This document shows positions 1 through 6,781 of a stretch of DNA of 12,784 bases, piece after piece (within the stretch, counting starts at the first letter, position 1; each line of letters opens with the position of its first letter). The notes below the pieces were generated by a model. It worked only from the letters and a program-made list of their open reading frames with translations, was not told where the DNA came from and ran no database searches. The DNA comes from JAZDKP01 sp043802925. GTDB taxonomy: Bacteria; Fibrobacterota; OXYB2-FULL-49-7; JAEUSG01. The stretch is from contig JAZDKP010000121.1 of NCBI GenBank assembly GCA_043802925.1, positions 1 through 12,784 of the forward strand. Direction: 5' to 3'. The position numbers were made by a program, and so were the translations under genes.

Positions 1-3000
1 CCGCGCGACTTCTACAACATTTCGCGCAACCCCTGGATAGACCTGGGCGCGTGCCAGTACGACCCGGCCGGCATCGCGGGCAAACGCATCTTCCAGTGGG
101 GCGTACACGGTGGTCTGTACGCGGCCACGCAGGACGCAAACCTTGACGCGAACGGTGCGGCGGCCGATTACAATTACGGCGCCCGTGGTTTTATGGCGGT
201 CTCGCCGAATGCCCCTAACTATTCCAAGAGCATCCTCCGGTTCCCTTCTTTCACCGGCGCCTCCTCCAATCTGCAGGTCCCGACCAACGCGCATGTGGAC
301 AGCGCCTTCCTGTACCTGAACAATATCCAGGCCGCCACTGGCGACATCGAAATTTACCGTGTGCTCCGCGACTGGGTGGAAGGCACGGGAACCGGGAGCA
401 CATCCCAGGCCAACAGTGTCAGCTACAACTCCGCAAAGCACGGTTCGGTTGCCTGGAACACGGCAGGTTTGGCCGGGCTGTCGGACGCCATGCCCGTCGT
501 GGATACCGTGCTCACCAATCCGGTAGCCGGCTGGAACCGAATGAGTATCACGGCCCTGGTGCAGGACTGGGTCTCAGGGGTCACCAATAACGGCGTATTG
601 CTGGCCGACCGGGCAGCCCCTTCGTTGAACCTCCTCCCGGAATTTTTTACCAAAGATACTTCGCTCAAACTCAACCGCCCCAAGCTGGAAGTCTATTTCG
701 ACACGGACACCGTGACCGTGGTAAAGCAATCGGGCACCTCCCCGCTCTCCGAGACCGGGGACAACTACCTGAACGAGGCGTCGCAGGCCAACAACTACGG
801 CGCCTCCACGGACCTTTACCTGAACTCCACGGCCAGCACGCGCAAGCACCCGCTCCTCACCTGGTACGACCTTATTGGCACCAACCCCAACCAGGTCCCG
901 TCCAACGCCGCGGTGCAAAAGTCAGAGCTGGTGCTCTACCGGAGCAACACAACCGCGGGGCTGGACGCCAACGAGAGCAAGGTCTTTGACGTCCGCCAGT
1001 ACTGGCAGGCCGGTTCCAACAGCGACGCTTCGGGCATGGCCAACTGGACGACCGGGCAAACCGGTGTGACGTGGAACGTGGCGGGCGCGGCCTCGGCCCC
1101 GAGCGTGAACAGCAACTCCATGGGCACGGGCAACGATGCGAGCGTGGTGCAGGGCGCGCCCATTACCTGGCGGTGCGACACCGCGGCCAAGCATAACGTG
1201 ATGGGCGACGCGTGGGGCTTTGCCGTGCTGCCGGTCAGCGGGGCGATAGGAAGCGACATCGGGTTCTACTCGGTGAACGGGACGTCCACGGTGTCCGCGT
1301 TCTACAACCCGAAGCTGAAGGTGACGTATGCGGGCACGCCGGGCGGCACGGGCACCGCGCCGTGGAAAAAGCCGGCCCTGCCGCTCCTCAAGCTCTACTC
1401 GCGCGTGACCGGCCCGCAAACGACCGTGGCCTTCCGCGAAGGCGACGCCAACGGCTTTGGCACCACGGACGATGTCTGGCTCTCAAAAAACGCCCCCACA
1501 ACAAACCAGAACGGGGACGGGTATCTCCGCACCGCGGACACGGCCTATGCCTACGCCATGCGCACGCTCATCAAGTTCACGAATTTCATCGGCTCCGGAA
1601 ACGGCCAGGTGCCCACGGGTTCCCTCATCGACACGGCCTATATCCGGCTGGTGGAGTACCAGGCCGGAATACCCACCACGACCCTGTTCAACGTTTACGT
1701 TGTCAATGAGTCCTGGACCGAGGCCACTACGACCTGGAACACCCGCGACGGTTCCACGGCCTGGGGCAATGGGGGCGCACGCGGCCCCACCTCGTCCTCG
1801 CTGATGTACCCGCGCATTACACTGCCGGGCCCCCTGGGCTGGTGGGACACGGTTTCAGTGCCCGTCACGGCCATGGTCCAACGCTGGGTCAACGGCAGCG
1901 CCAATAACGGCGTCATGATGGAGGCGCTCAACCTCATCAGCACCGATAATTCAGTCCTTACTTCAGAGGACGGCACCGCGGACCGCCGTCCGCAGCTGGT
2001 GGTGAAGTACCGTAAAAAGGAGCAGGTGGAAACGCAAAACATCGGCAAGGGGGCCACGGAAAACAGCTATTTCAGCCGGTTGGACACGCTTAAGAACCAG
2101 TTCTTCCTCTCCTTTAACCTGCGCACGGACAGCACGGACGGCATGATGAACCAGTGGAGGACAGCGGCCACGGGCGCGGGCCAGCAGGTAAAGCTGGCGC
2201 AGGAACTGCTGCCGCCCAGCCCGGTGCACGCGAACCTGTTTAACGTGATTCGCCGGACAACGACCTCGGACTCGGGCGCGTACAGCGACAGCGTGCGGTA
2301 CGTGGCAGCCACATCCGAGGCCGTGAGCTACACCGTGGCGGAATCGACAACCACACGCCTGGTGTACCGCATCAACCCGCGCACCGTGTACGACCAGACC
2401 GCGACCAGGCGCGACGCCACCGTGGCCACGGAGTTCACGGTATACCCCACGGGCCAGGTGTTCGTCTGGGACTCGGCGTACACAACGGGCAGCGGGGCCA
2501 CGGCGCACACGTATGCAGCGCAGTTTGCGGCGCGCGTGGGCAGCGCGGGGTACACCGCGACATCAGCGACAAACTACTGGGGCGGCGCGTGCAGCACCTT
2601 CTGCGCAAACAACCTGGACACTATCCACGACTTTGTGGGCACGGTGCTGACGTACAAAAAGACCGGGGTCGCGGTGAGCACGCCGTTCTCATCCGTGACG
2701 GCGTACACGGGCGCCAACAGCAACGGGTTCTACCTCTCCGCGGCCAACGACGACCCATGGAATGGCACCCTTGGGACCTCTTATCAGCAGGCGTTTTACG
2801 TGGACTTCTCGCAGGACAACGTGCGCAGGGACAGCCTCGAAAAGATGGCCATGGACAAACGCTCGCCCGCGCGCATGGGCGGCTGGCGCAGCGGAGGTTC
2901 CACCAAAACAGACGCGGGTGGAGACTTGAACACCGATGGCTTCAACGAGCGCGAAGGGTGCTACGAGCTGACCTGCGGGGGCAACAACACCGTGTTCTTC

Positions 3001-3903
3001 TGGTTCAACATCGACTCCGTGCGCACACGGTACTACCCGGTGTTCAAGATGAACAGCTACACCGGGGCCACTGCGCCGACCAGGGTGATGATTATCTCCG
3101 CGGACGAGCGGGTGGTGGACACCTGCTATGCCAGCAGGGGCGATGTGAACATCTCGCTGCTCTCCGGCAACCGGGTGATATTCCAGCTGAACCGGGTGAT
3201 AAGCGGCCCCTGCATCATTTTCTGCGCGCACGACAACAACCTGGCCGTGGAAATGAGCCGTTTCTTTGGCACCAGCGACAGCGGGGCCTGCCGGTTGAAC
3301 TGGGTGACGGAAAGCGAGAGCGAAAACAAGGGGTTCCGCCTGCTGCGGCGGGTGTCGCCCAGGGACGTGAATGTTACGGCGAAAAAGTTTGCCGCGGGCG
3401 ACACGCTGTTCAACGTGTTCACGGACTATACAAAGAGTGAGGCCCTGAAGGGCCACCTGACCAAGGCGTCGCGCACGGACTACGCGTTTACGGACGAACG
3501 GGTGGAACTGGGGCGCACGTACGAGTACGCGCTGGAGGCCGTGGACATCTCCGGGAACACGCAGCGGTATCCCGAAACCGTGACGCTGACCGTGGACCAA
3601 CGGTTTGCGTTTGAGCTGATGCAGAACTTCCCAAACCCGTTCAACCCCACCACCGTGATACGGTACATGGTGCCAGGCACCTTCTCGTCACGCAAGGCGA
3701 TTCCGGTGCGGCTGTTGATTTACAACATCCGCGGGCAGCTGGTAAAGAACCTGGTGCAGGACGAAAAGACACCGAGCGCCTACTCCGTGATATGGAACGG
3801 CAAGGCGAACAACGGGCGGCTCGTGGCGTCCGGGGTGTACCTCTACCGCATTGAAGTGAACAACAAGCTGGTCAAAACGAAGAAAATGGTTATTGTAAAG
3901 TAA
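1..3903 (+). CDS. Large secreted multidomain protein (3' part): beta-helix tail, three DNRLRE/CBM96-like domains, T9SS sorting domain
   Basis: The frame is open from base 1 to the TAA at 3901-3903, giving 1300 codons with no plausible start, so the gene begins upstream; the ATG at 193 is internal. Residues are counted from base 1. Residues 6-22 (ending in IDLGACQYDP) resemble the last strand of a parallel beta-helix; the same kind of ending (GAYEG) occurs in the beta-helix gene at 10908. Three related modules follow at about 33-234, 240-445 and 463-670. Each has an N-terminal D/N-Y-G pattern, a middle W..G....W.. pattern, a V..MVQ.WV.G..NNGV-type strand and an end like RPKLEVYF or RPQLVVKY, as in DNRLRE domains (CBM96, carbohydrate binding). 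Residues about 675-1090 are unassigned. Residues 1097-1200 look like the fibronectin-like linker often found before a sorting domain. Residues 1201-1300 form a type A T9SS sorting domain (NFPNPFNPTT at 1209-1218, ending in VASGVYLYRIE...KKMVIVK). It is probably exported across the outer membrane and may bind or act on a polysaccharide; any catalytic domain would lie upstream. GC is visibly higher than in the neighbouring - strand genes. Confidence 0.88.
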   Translation, partial: PRDFYNISRNPWIDLGACQYDPAGIAGKRIFQWGVHGGLYAATQDANLDANGAAADYNYGARGFMAVSPNAPNYSKSILRFPSFTGASSNLQVPTNAHVDSAFLYLNNIQAATGDIEIYRVLRDWVEGTGTGSTSQANSVSYNSAKHGSVAWNTAGLAGLSDAMPVVDTVLTNPVAGWNRMSITALVQDWVSGVTNNGVLLADRAAPSLNLLPEFFTKDTSLKLNRPKLEVYFDTDTVTVVKQSGTSPLSETGDNYLNEASQANNYGASTDLYLNSTASTRKHPLLTWYDLIGTNPNQVPSNAAVQKSELVLYRSNTTAGLDANESKVFDVRQYWQAGSNSDASGMANWTTGQTGVTWNVAGAASAPSVNSNSMGTGNDASVVQGAPITWRCDTAAKHNVMGDAWGFAVLPVSGAIGSDIGFYSVNGTSTVSAFYNPKLKVTYAGTPGGTGTAPWKKPALPLLKLYSRVTGPQTTVAFREGDANGFGTTDDVWLSKNAPTTNQNGDGYLRTADTAYAYAMRTLIKFTNFIGSGNGQVPTGSLIDTAYIRLVEYQAGIPTTTLFNVYVVNESWTEATTTWNTRDGSTAWGNGGARGPTSSSLMYPRITLPGPLGWWDTVSVPVTAMVQRWVNGSANNGVMMEALNLISTDNSVLTSEDGTADRRPQLVVKYRKKEQVETQNIGKGATENSYFSRLDTLKNQFFLSFNLRTDSTDGMMNQWRTAATGAGQQVKLAQELLPPSPVHANLFNVIRRTTTSDSGAYSDSVRYVAATSEAVSYTVAESTTTRLVYRINPRTVYDQTATRRDATVATEFTVYPTGQVFVWDSAYTTGSGATAHTYAAQFAARVGSAGYTATSATNYWGGACSTFCANNLDTIHDFVGTVLTYKKTGVAVSTPFSSVTAYTGANSNGFYLSAANDDPWNGTLGTSYQQAFYVDFSQDNVRRDSLEKMAMDKRSPARMGGWRSGGSTKTDAGGDLNTDGFNEREGCYELTCGGNNTVFFWFNIDSVRTRYYPVFKMNSYTGATAPTRVMIISADERVVDTCYASRGDVNISLLSGNRVIFQLNRVISGPCIIFCAHDNNLAVEMSRFFGTSDSGACRLNWVTESESENKGFRLLRRVSPRDVNVTAKKFAAGDTLFNVFTDYTKSEALKGHLTKASRTDYAFTDERVELGRTYEYALEAVDISGNTQRYPETVTLTVDQRFAFELMQNFPNPFNPTTVIRYMVPGTFSSRKAIPVRLLIYNIRGQLVKNLVQDEKTPSAYSVIWNGKANNGRLVASGVYLYRIEVNNKLVKTKKMVIVK

Positions 3904-5131
3904 TTCTGCCCGTATGTTCTTTAATTCGGTTCCAGACGGCAGCGGCTAGTTTTACCGGCACTCCATATTTTTTGGCAAGGGCAGGCCATTCCCGCAGGCT
4001 GTCCACGGCCTGCCTGATAATATCCCGCCATTCCTTCACATCAAAGTCTTCCGCGACCCGCTGAAAATCGGCCTGCAACGCGTTTCTCCGTTTTCCATTG
4101 ATGGCCATTGCATGAAGATTATTCTCACCGGTTGAATAACCGATGTCATAGGCCGGAGAAAGCGCCCATCCCCCTTTTTTATCCATCGTGAACGTAATGT
4201 TTTTGGAATGATCATCAAGGTTTGAGCCCAGATAGTTGAAAACCATTCTTCGGTAGGCCTCGGTAACGTGCCGGTGGTCACGCGTAAGGTCCCCGGTCAC
4301 CCGCAGCAACGTACCGTAGTCCGGTACCGCCTCGCGAAAATTGATGCCCAGAAGCCCGGCGAGTGTGTGCGTATGCAGTCGTACCGCGTTCCGGTCCACA
4401 TCAAAACGCTGAATGGCAAAAAAGGCCTGTCCCTTTTTTTTACCTGTCAAAAGGAATGTGTCCGGAATCCGGATGCCGGCACACCGGGCCATCAGCGAAT
4501 AGACATATTCGATTCGCTGAAAGTGGTCGCCTCCCCGGACAGGGACCTTAAGGATGACAGGAACGAAGCCCCCTTCCTGCTGCCCGCGGGTGTATCGGAT
4601 TTCATCCGGGTTCTTCAAATTCAGATCCACAAGAAACTTGGGCCGGGCCCCTCCCGCGGATCCTCCGCAACGCAACAGTTCATCCGTGACCTCTTCAGGA
4701 TGACCGGCAATGATACGCTGTGCGGCCTTCCGGCAGTCCGCAAGACGGATCGCCTCTTGTCCCTGCTCAAACTCCTGGGCCGGCTCATACCGTAGCGCCC
4801 CTATCCCGTGGCGGCCCACAAAAGCAAGCCGATGCAATGCCGTGACATCGTGCAGGCCGATTTTCTGAAACTCGGCGTCCTGAACTTTCCGCCCCCAGGC
4901 ATCGGGCAGACTGTCGGCAAAAACACCGTGCAGGTCATACAGGTCACTGTTTCTTTCAGCCGTATAAGTCGCGCTTCCAAGAGGCATGAGCCAGGGCGAA
5001 ATTTCAAGACCTGTCCCAATAAAGTCCCTGTCGAATGCAAAGGCATGGCGGCCCAGGTTCTCGGATAAAAACAGGGTTCCGACCTTGTGGGTGCTGTCCC
5101 CAAAATCAATATGCACATTCAGCTTGTTCAC
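3890..5131 (-). CDS. hipA: HipA-family serine/threonine kinase toxin
   Basis: A 413-aa protein, close to the usual length of HipA (about 440). The start chosen is the GTG at 5131-5129: it overlaps the hipB stop as GTGA, has an AAGAAGG ribosome site a few bases upstream, and gives the normal HipA N terminus (NKLNVHIDFGDSTHKVGTLFL-like). An ATG at 5179 would add 16 residues lying inside hipB. Visible family marks are LPDAWGR (residues 75-81), the glycine-rich loop GGSAGGARPK (156-165), the catalytic loop NLDDHSKN (304-311, general base Asp306) and the metal-binding Asp of SPAYD (Asp329). These sit near the positions of Asp309 and Asp332 in E. coli HipA. Family knowledge: HipA phosphorylates a tRNA synthetase or another target, stalls growth, and is neutralised by HipB. 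All key residues are present, so the toxin looks intact. Its 3' end overlaps the convergent gene on the + strand by 14 bp. Confidence 0.93.
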   Translation of the reverse strand: MNKLNVHIDFGDSTHKVGTLFLSENLGRHAFAFDRDFIGTGLEISPWLMPLGSATYTAERNSDLYDLHGVFADSLPDAWGRKVQDAEFQKIGLHDVTALHRLAFVGRHGIGALRYEPAQEFEQGQEAIRLADCRKAAQRIIAGHPEEVTDELLRCGGSAGGARPKFLVDLNLKNPDEIRYTRGQQEGGFVPVILKVPVRGGDHFQRIEYVYSLMARCAGIRIPDTFLLTGKKKGQAFFAIQRFDVDRNAVRLHTHTLAGLLGINFREAVPDYGTLLRVTGDLTRDHRHVTEAYRRMVFNYLGSNLDDHSKNITFTMDKKGGWALSPAYDIGYSTGENNLHAMAINGKRRNALQADFQRVAEDFDVKEWRDIIRQAVDSLREWPALAKKYGVPVKLAAAVWNRIKEHTGRITLQ

Positions 5132-5409
5132 CGGACCTTCTTTCGGGTCTCCGCCCGCTCCAGTTCTTCGAGGCTCCATCCGCTCCTGTCTTCAAAGCAG
5201 GCAAGAATTCTGCTGTCCATCCGGTATAAAACCAGCAGCTTCAAAAGTTTTTCAAGGCTTATTCCGCCGGATTGTTCAAAATGCTGCAGGGAACGGAGTT
5301 TGATTCCGGCCCGCTCCGCAACCTCGGACTGTTTGAATCCCAATGCAATACGGCGCGCTTTTAGAACGTTACGAATCCGGCGGAGATACTCTTTGGATAC
5401 CGCTACCAT
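5128..5409 (-). CDS. hipB: HipB-like XRE-family antitoxin / repressor
   Basis: A 93-aa protein. Residues about 10-60 form a Cro/C1-type helix-turn-helix (IRNVLKARRIALGFKQSEVAERAGI, then a recognition helix around RSLQHFEQSG). The C-terminal tail is charged (RAETRKKVR). It lies directly upstream of hipA and ends in a TGA sharing bases with the hipA GTG start, the standard antitoxin-first order. Family knowledge: HipB binds HipA and, as a dimer, represses its own operon. The ATG at 5409 has no clear Shine-Dalgarno sequence. A -10-like box ends only 6 bases before it, so translation may start on a leaderless transcript. Palindromic TATC/GATA sites upstream are candidate operators. The assignment rests on fold and context, as XRE proteins are too short and diverse to name by sequence alone. 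Confidence 0.87.
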   Translation of the reverse strand: MVAVSKEYLRRIRNVLKARRIALGFKQSEVAERAGIKLRSLQHFEQSGGISLEKLLKLLVLYRMDSRILACFEDRSGWSLEELERAETRKKVR

Positions 5410-5415
5410 GCTAAC

Positions 5416-5445
5416 AATATAATGTCAGTATAGAACATATTGCAA
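5416..5445 (-). promoter_or_regulatory. Candidate sigma70-type promoter of hipBA
   Basis: On the - strand a TTGCAA box (5445-5440) is followed after 18 bases by TATATT (5421-5416). The -10 box ends 6 bases before the hipB ATG, putting transcription start at or next to the start codon. TATACT at 5432-5427 is a second -10 candidate that would give a leader of roughly 10-15 bases, but its -35 is poor. This is a sequence reading only. Confidence 0.45.
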
Positions 5446-5468
5446 GATAACTATCATTATTATGATAG
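5446..5468. promoter_or_regulatory. Palindromic TATC/GATA sites upstream of hipB, candidate antitoxin operator
   Basis: CTATCAT-TATT-ATGATAG (5451-5468) is a perfect 7-bp inverted repeat with a 4-base spacer. GATAACTATC (5446-5455) overlaps it and abuts the hipB -35 box. Another GATAG lies at 5484-5488. E. coli HipB binds TATCC-N8-GGATA, so the half-site resembles the known one though the spacing differs. The position, just upstream of the -35, suits autoregulation. The inference rests on pattern and context. Confidence 0.42.
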
Positions 5469-5495
5469 AAGTGGTTAGAGGGTGATAGTCAAATG

Positions 5496-5519
5496 ACCCT
5501 TCCCCATTGTGGGGAGGGT
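5496..5519 (-). terminator. Stem-loop after the DUF4143 ATPase gene, possible terminator
   Basis: ACCCTTCCCCA (5496-5506) pairs with TGGGGAGGGT (5510-5519) around a 3-base loop, with a single bulged base. It lies 6 bases beyond the ATPase stop on the - strand. The stem is GC-rich, but the downstream side has only a short T stretch, so intrinsic termination would be weak. It may instead protect the mRNA end or separate the ATPase from hipBA. Confidence 0.35.
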
Positions 5520-5524
5520 ATTCA

Positions 5525-6697
5525 TCAATCCGCCAGTTTATCGAACAGGACCGGATCTTCAGCGGCAATAAGTTCAACCCCATCCACCGTATAGCTCTCA
5601 CGGCCGGTGTGGACAATGCAGGCCCGGCTGCATTTGAGTTCCGTCGCGGCAAAACGTACGGACGTTAGCCATTCCTTGTCCGGCCGTCCTCCCCGTTTTA
5701 TTTCAACCGCTGTTCGTCGGGAACCCCAATCGATAATTAAATCGCATTCCTGTCCGGTTTGAGTCCGAAAGAAGCCATAGGTGGGTGCGGTTCCGCCGAG
5801 TCCGAGGTTCTTCATGATTTCATGAATCATAAATCCTTCGAAGGAAGTGCCGCAGGCGGGGTTGTCCAGGAGTTCGTCGAAACTCCTGATGCCAAGGAAG
5901 TAATGCAGCATCCCCGTATCACAAAGATACAGGCGAGGCGCTTTTACAAGCCGTTTCTTAAGGCTGGCATGATAGGACGGCAGCCGGCGGATGAGAAAGG
6001 CCCCTTCGAGAATCGAGAGATATTTATCCACCGTATGGTAATTGATCCCCAAAGCATTGCTGAGATTGGAAAGATTGACAAGCCCGCCGTTCATGTGTGC
6101 GGCCATGCGCAGGAGGCGGAGCATGAGCGCCCCGTCCGTACCGGTCTGGTAACGGGTCAGGTCGCGTTCGACAAACGTCCGGATATAGGAATCGTACCAT
6201 CGGAACCGGAAATCCGGGTCGGTCATGGCGGCGGTTTCAGGAAATTGTCCGCGGAGCCAAAAGTCATTGAAGGCCACAAAAGGTTCTGCAGTGGCACACT
6301 CTCGAAAAGAAAGCAGTTGCAAATCAAGGATGGCCACGCGCCCGGCCAGGCTTTCAGATACATTTCGAAGAATGGACGGGTGGGCAGAACCTAAAAGCAG
6401 GAAACGGTGGTTCCGTTTCCGGTCTTCATCAATAACAACTTTGAGAGACGGAAAAAGTTCAGGGATCAACTGGACTTCATCAAGAATGGCGAAAGTTGCA
6501 AGCCCTCGAAGAAAACTTTCCGGTGATAATTTGATCCTCGCCTGCAAATCCAGGCTTTCAAGATCAAAATATTGTGCATTCTCGAAAGCGAGTCTGGAAA
6601 GTGCGGTCTTTCCCGCTTGCCGGGCACCCAGAATCAAGGTACATGGAAAATTTCCAGTCAAAAGCTTCAGGTCTTTTTCACATATTCTTTTCCACAT
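5525..6697 (-). CDS. AAA family ATPase with DUF4143 C-terminal domain
   Basis: A 390-aa protein of the common COG1373 type. Walker A is GARQAGKT (residues 24-31). Walker B is FAILDE (69-74, Asp73-Glu74). A sensor-like LLGSA (101-105) precedes the SESLAGR motif (114-120). A winged-helix-like stretch (about 205-245, NLSNALGINYHTVDKYLSIL) leads to the DUF4143 region. Its end shows an ExD...ExK arrangement (Glu317, Asp319, Glu332, Lys334), like the nuclease-fold motif of this family. The molecular role of the family is poorly known; members are frequent in accessory regions and next to toxin-antitoxin genes. It is full length with no broken motif. The ATG at 6697 lacks a clear ribosome site but has a -10 box 10 bases upstream. 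It lies on the same strand as hipBA, 115 bp away, and need not be functionally tied to them. Confidence 0.9.
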   Translation of the reverse strand: MWKRICEKDLKLLTGNFPCTLILGARQAGKTALSRLAFENAQYFDLESLDLQARIKLSPESFLRGLATFAILDEVQLIPELFPSLKVVIDEDRKRNHRFLLLGSAHPSILRNVSESLAGRVAILDLQLLSFRECATAEPFVAFNDFWLRGQFPETAAMTDPDFRFRWYDSYIRTFVERDLTRYQTGTDGALMLRLLRMAAHMNGGLVNLSNLSNALGINYHTVDKYLSILEGAFLIRRLPSYHASLKKRLVKAPRLYLCDTGMLHYFLGIRSFDELLDNPACGTSFEGFMIHEIMKNLGLGGTAPTYGFFRTQTGQECDLIIDWGSRRTAVEIKRGGRPDKEWLTSVRFAATELKCSRACIVHTGRESYTVDGVELIAAEDPVLFDKLAD

Positions 6698-6707
6698 AAT
6701 CAGACTA

Positions 6708-6736
6708 AATATAGATATCTAATTTCTAATTTACAA
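6708..6736 (-). promoter_or_regulatory. Candidate sigma70-type promoter of the DUF4143 ATPase gene
   Basis: On the - strand TTGTAA (6736-6731) and TATATT (6713-6708) are separated by exactly 17 bases. Only 10 bases separate the -10 from the ATG, so the leader would be about 3-4 bases or absent. An 8-bp inverted repeat (TTCTAATT at 6724-6731 and AATTAGAA at 6762-6769) flanks the -35 and could be an operator, though in such AT-rich DNA it may be chance. The gap 6698-6781 holds nothing else and shows no convincing terminator for the upstream esterase gene. Confidence 0.45.
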
Positions 6737-6781
6737 TAGAATTCGCCACATTATTGATGTTAATTAGAATTATTGTTTCTT

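Noticed and set aside
2589..3440. 283-codon + strand frame and a 303-codon - strand frame (2689-3600) inside the large secreted protein gene
   Set aside because: Arg/His/Gly-rich shadow translations of GC-rich coding sequence, with no recognisable domain.
4268..4795. 175-codon + strand frame opposite hipA
   Set aside because: Antisense shadow of a clearly conserved kinase gene, with no ribosome site or domain.
5132..5179. ATG at 5179 as hipA start
   Set aside because: It lies within hipB and would add 16 residues not seen in the family; the coupled GTG at 5131 with AAGAAGG fits better.
5759..6394. 211-codon + strand frame opposite the ATPase gene
   Set aside because: Antisense shadow of a gene with intact Walker and DUF4143 motifs.
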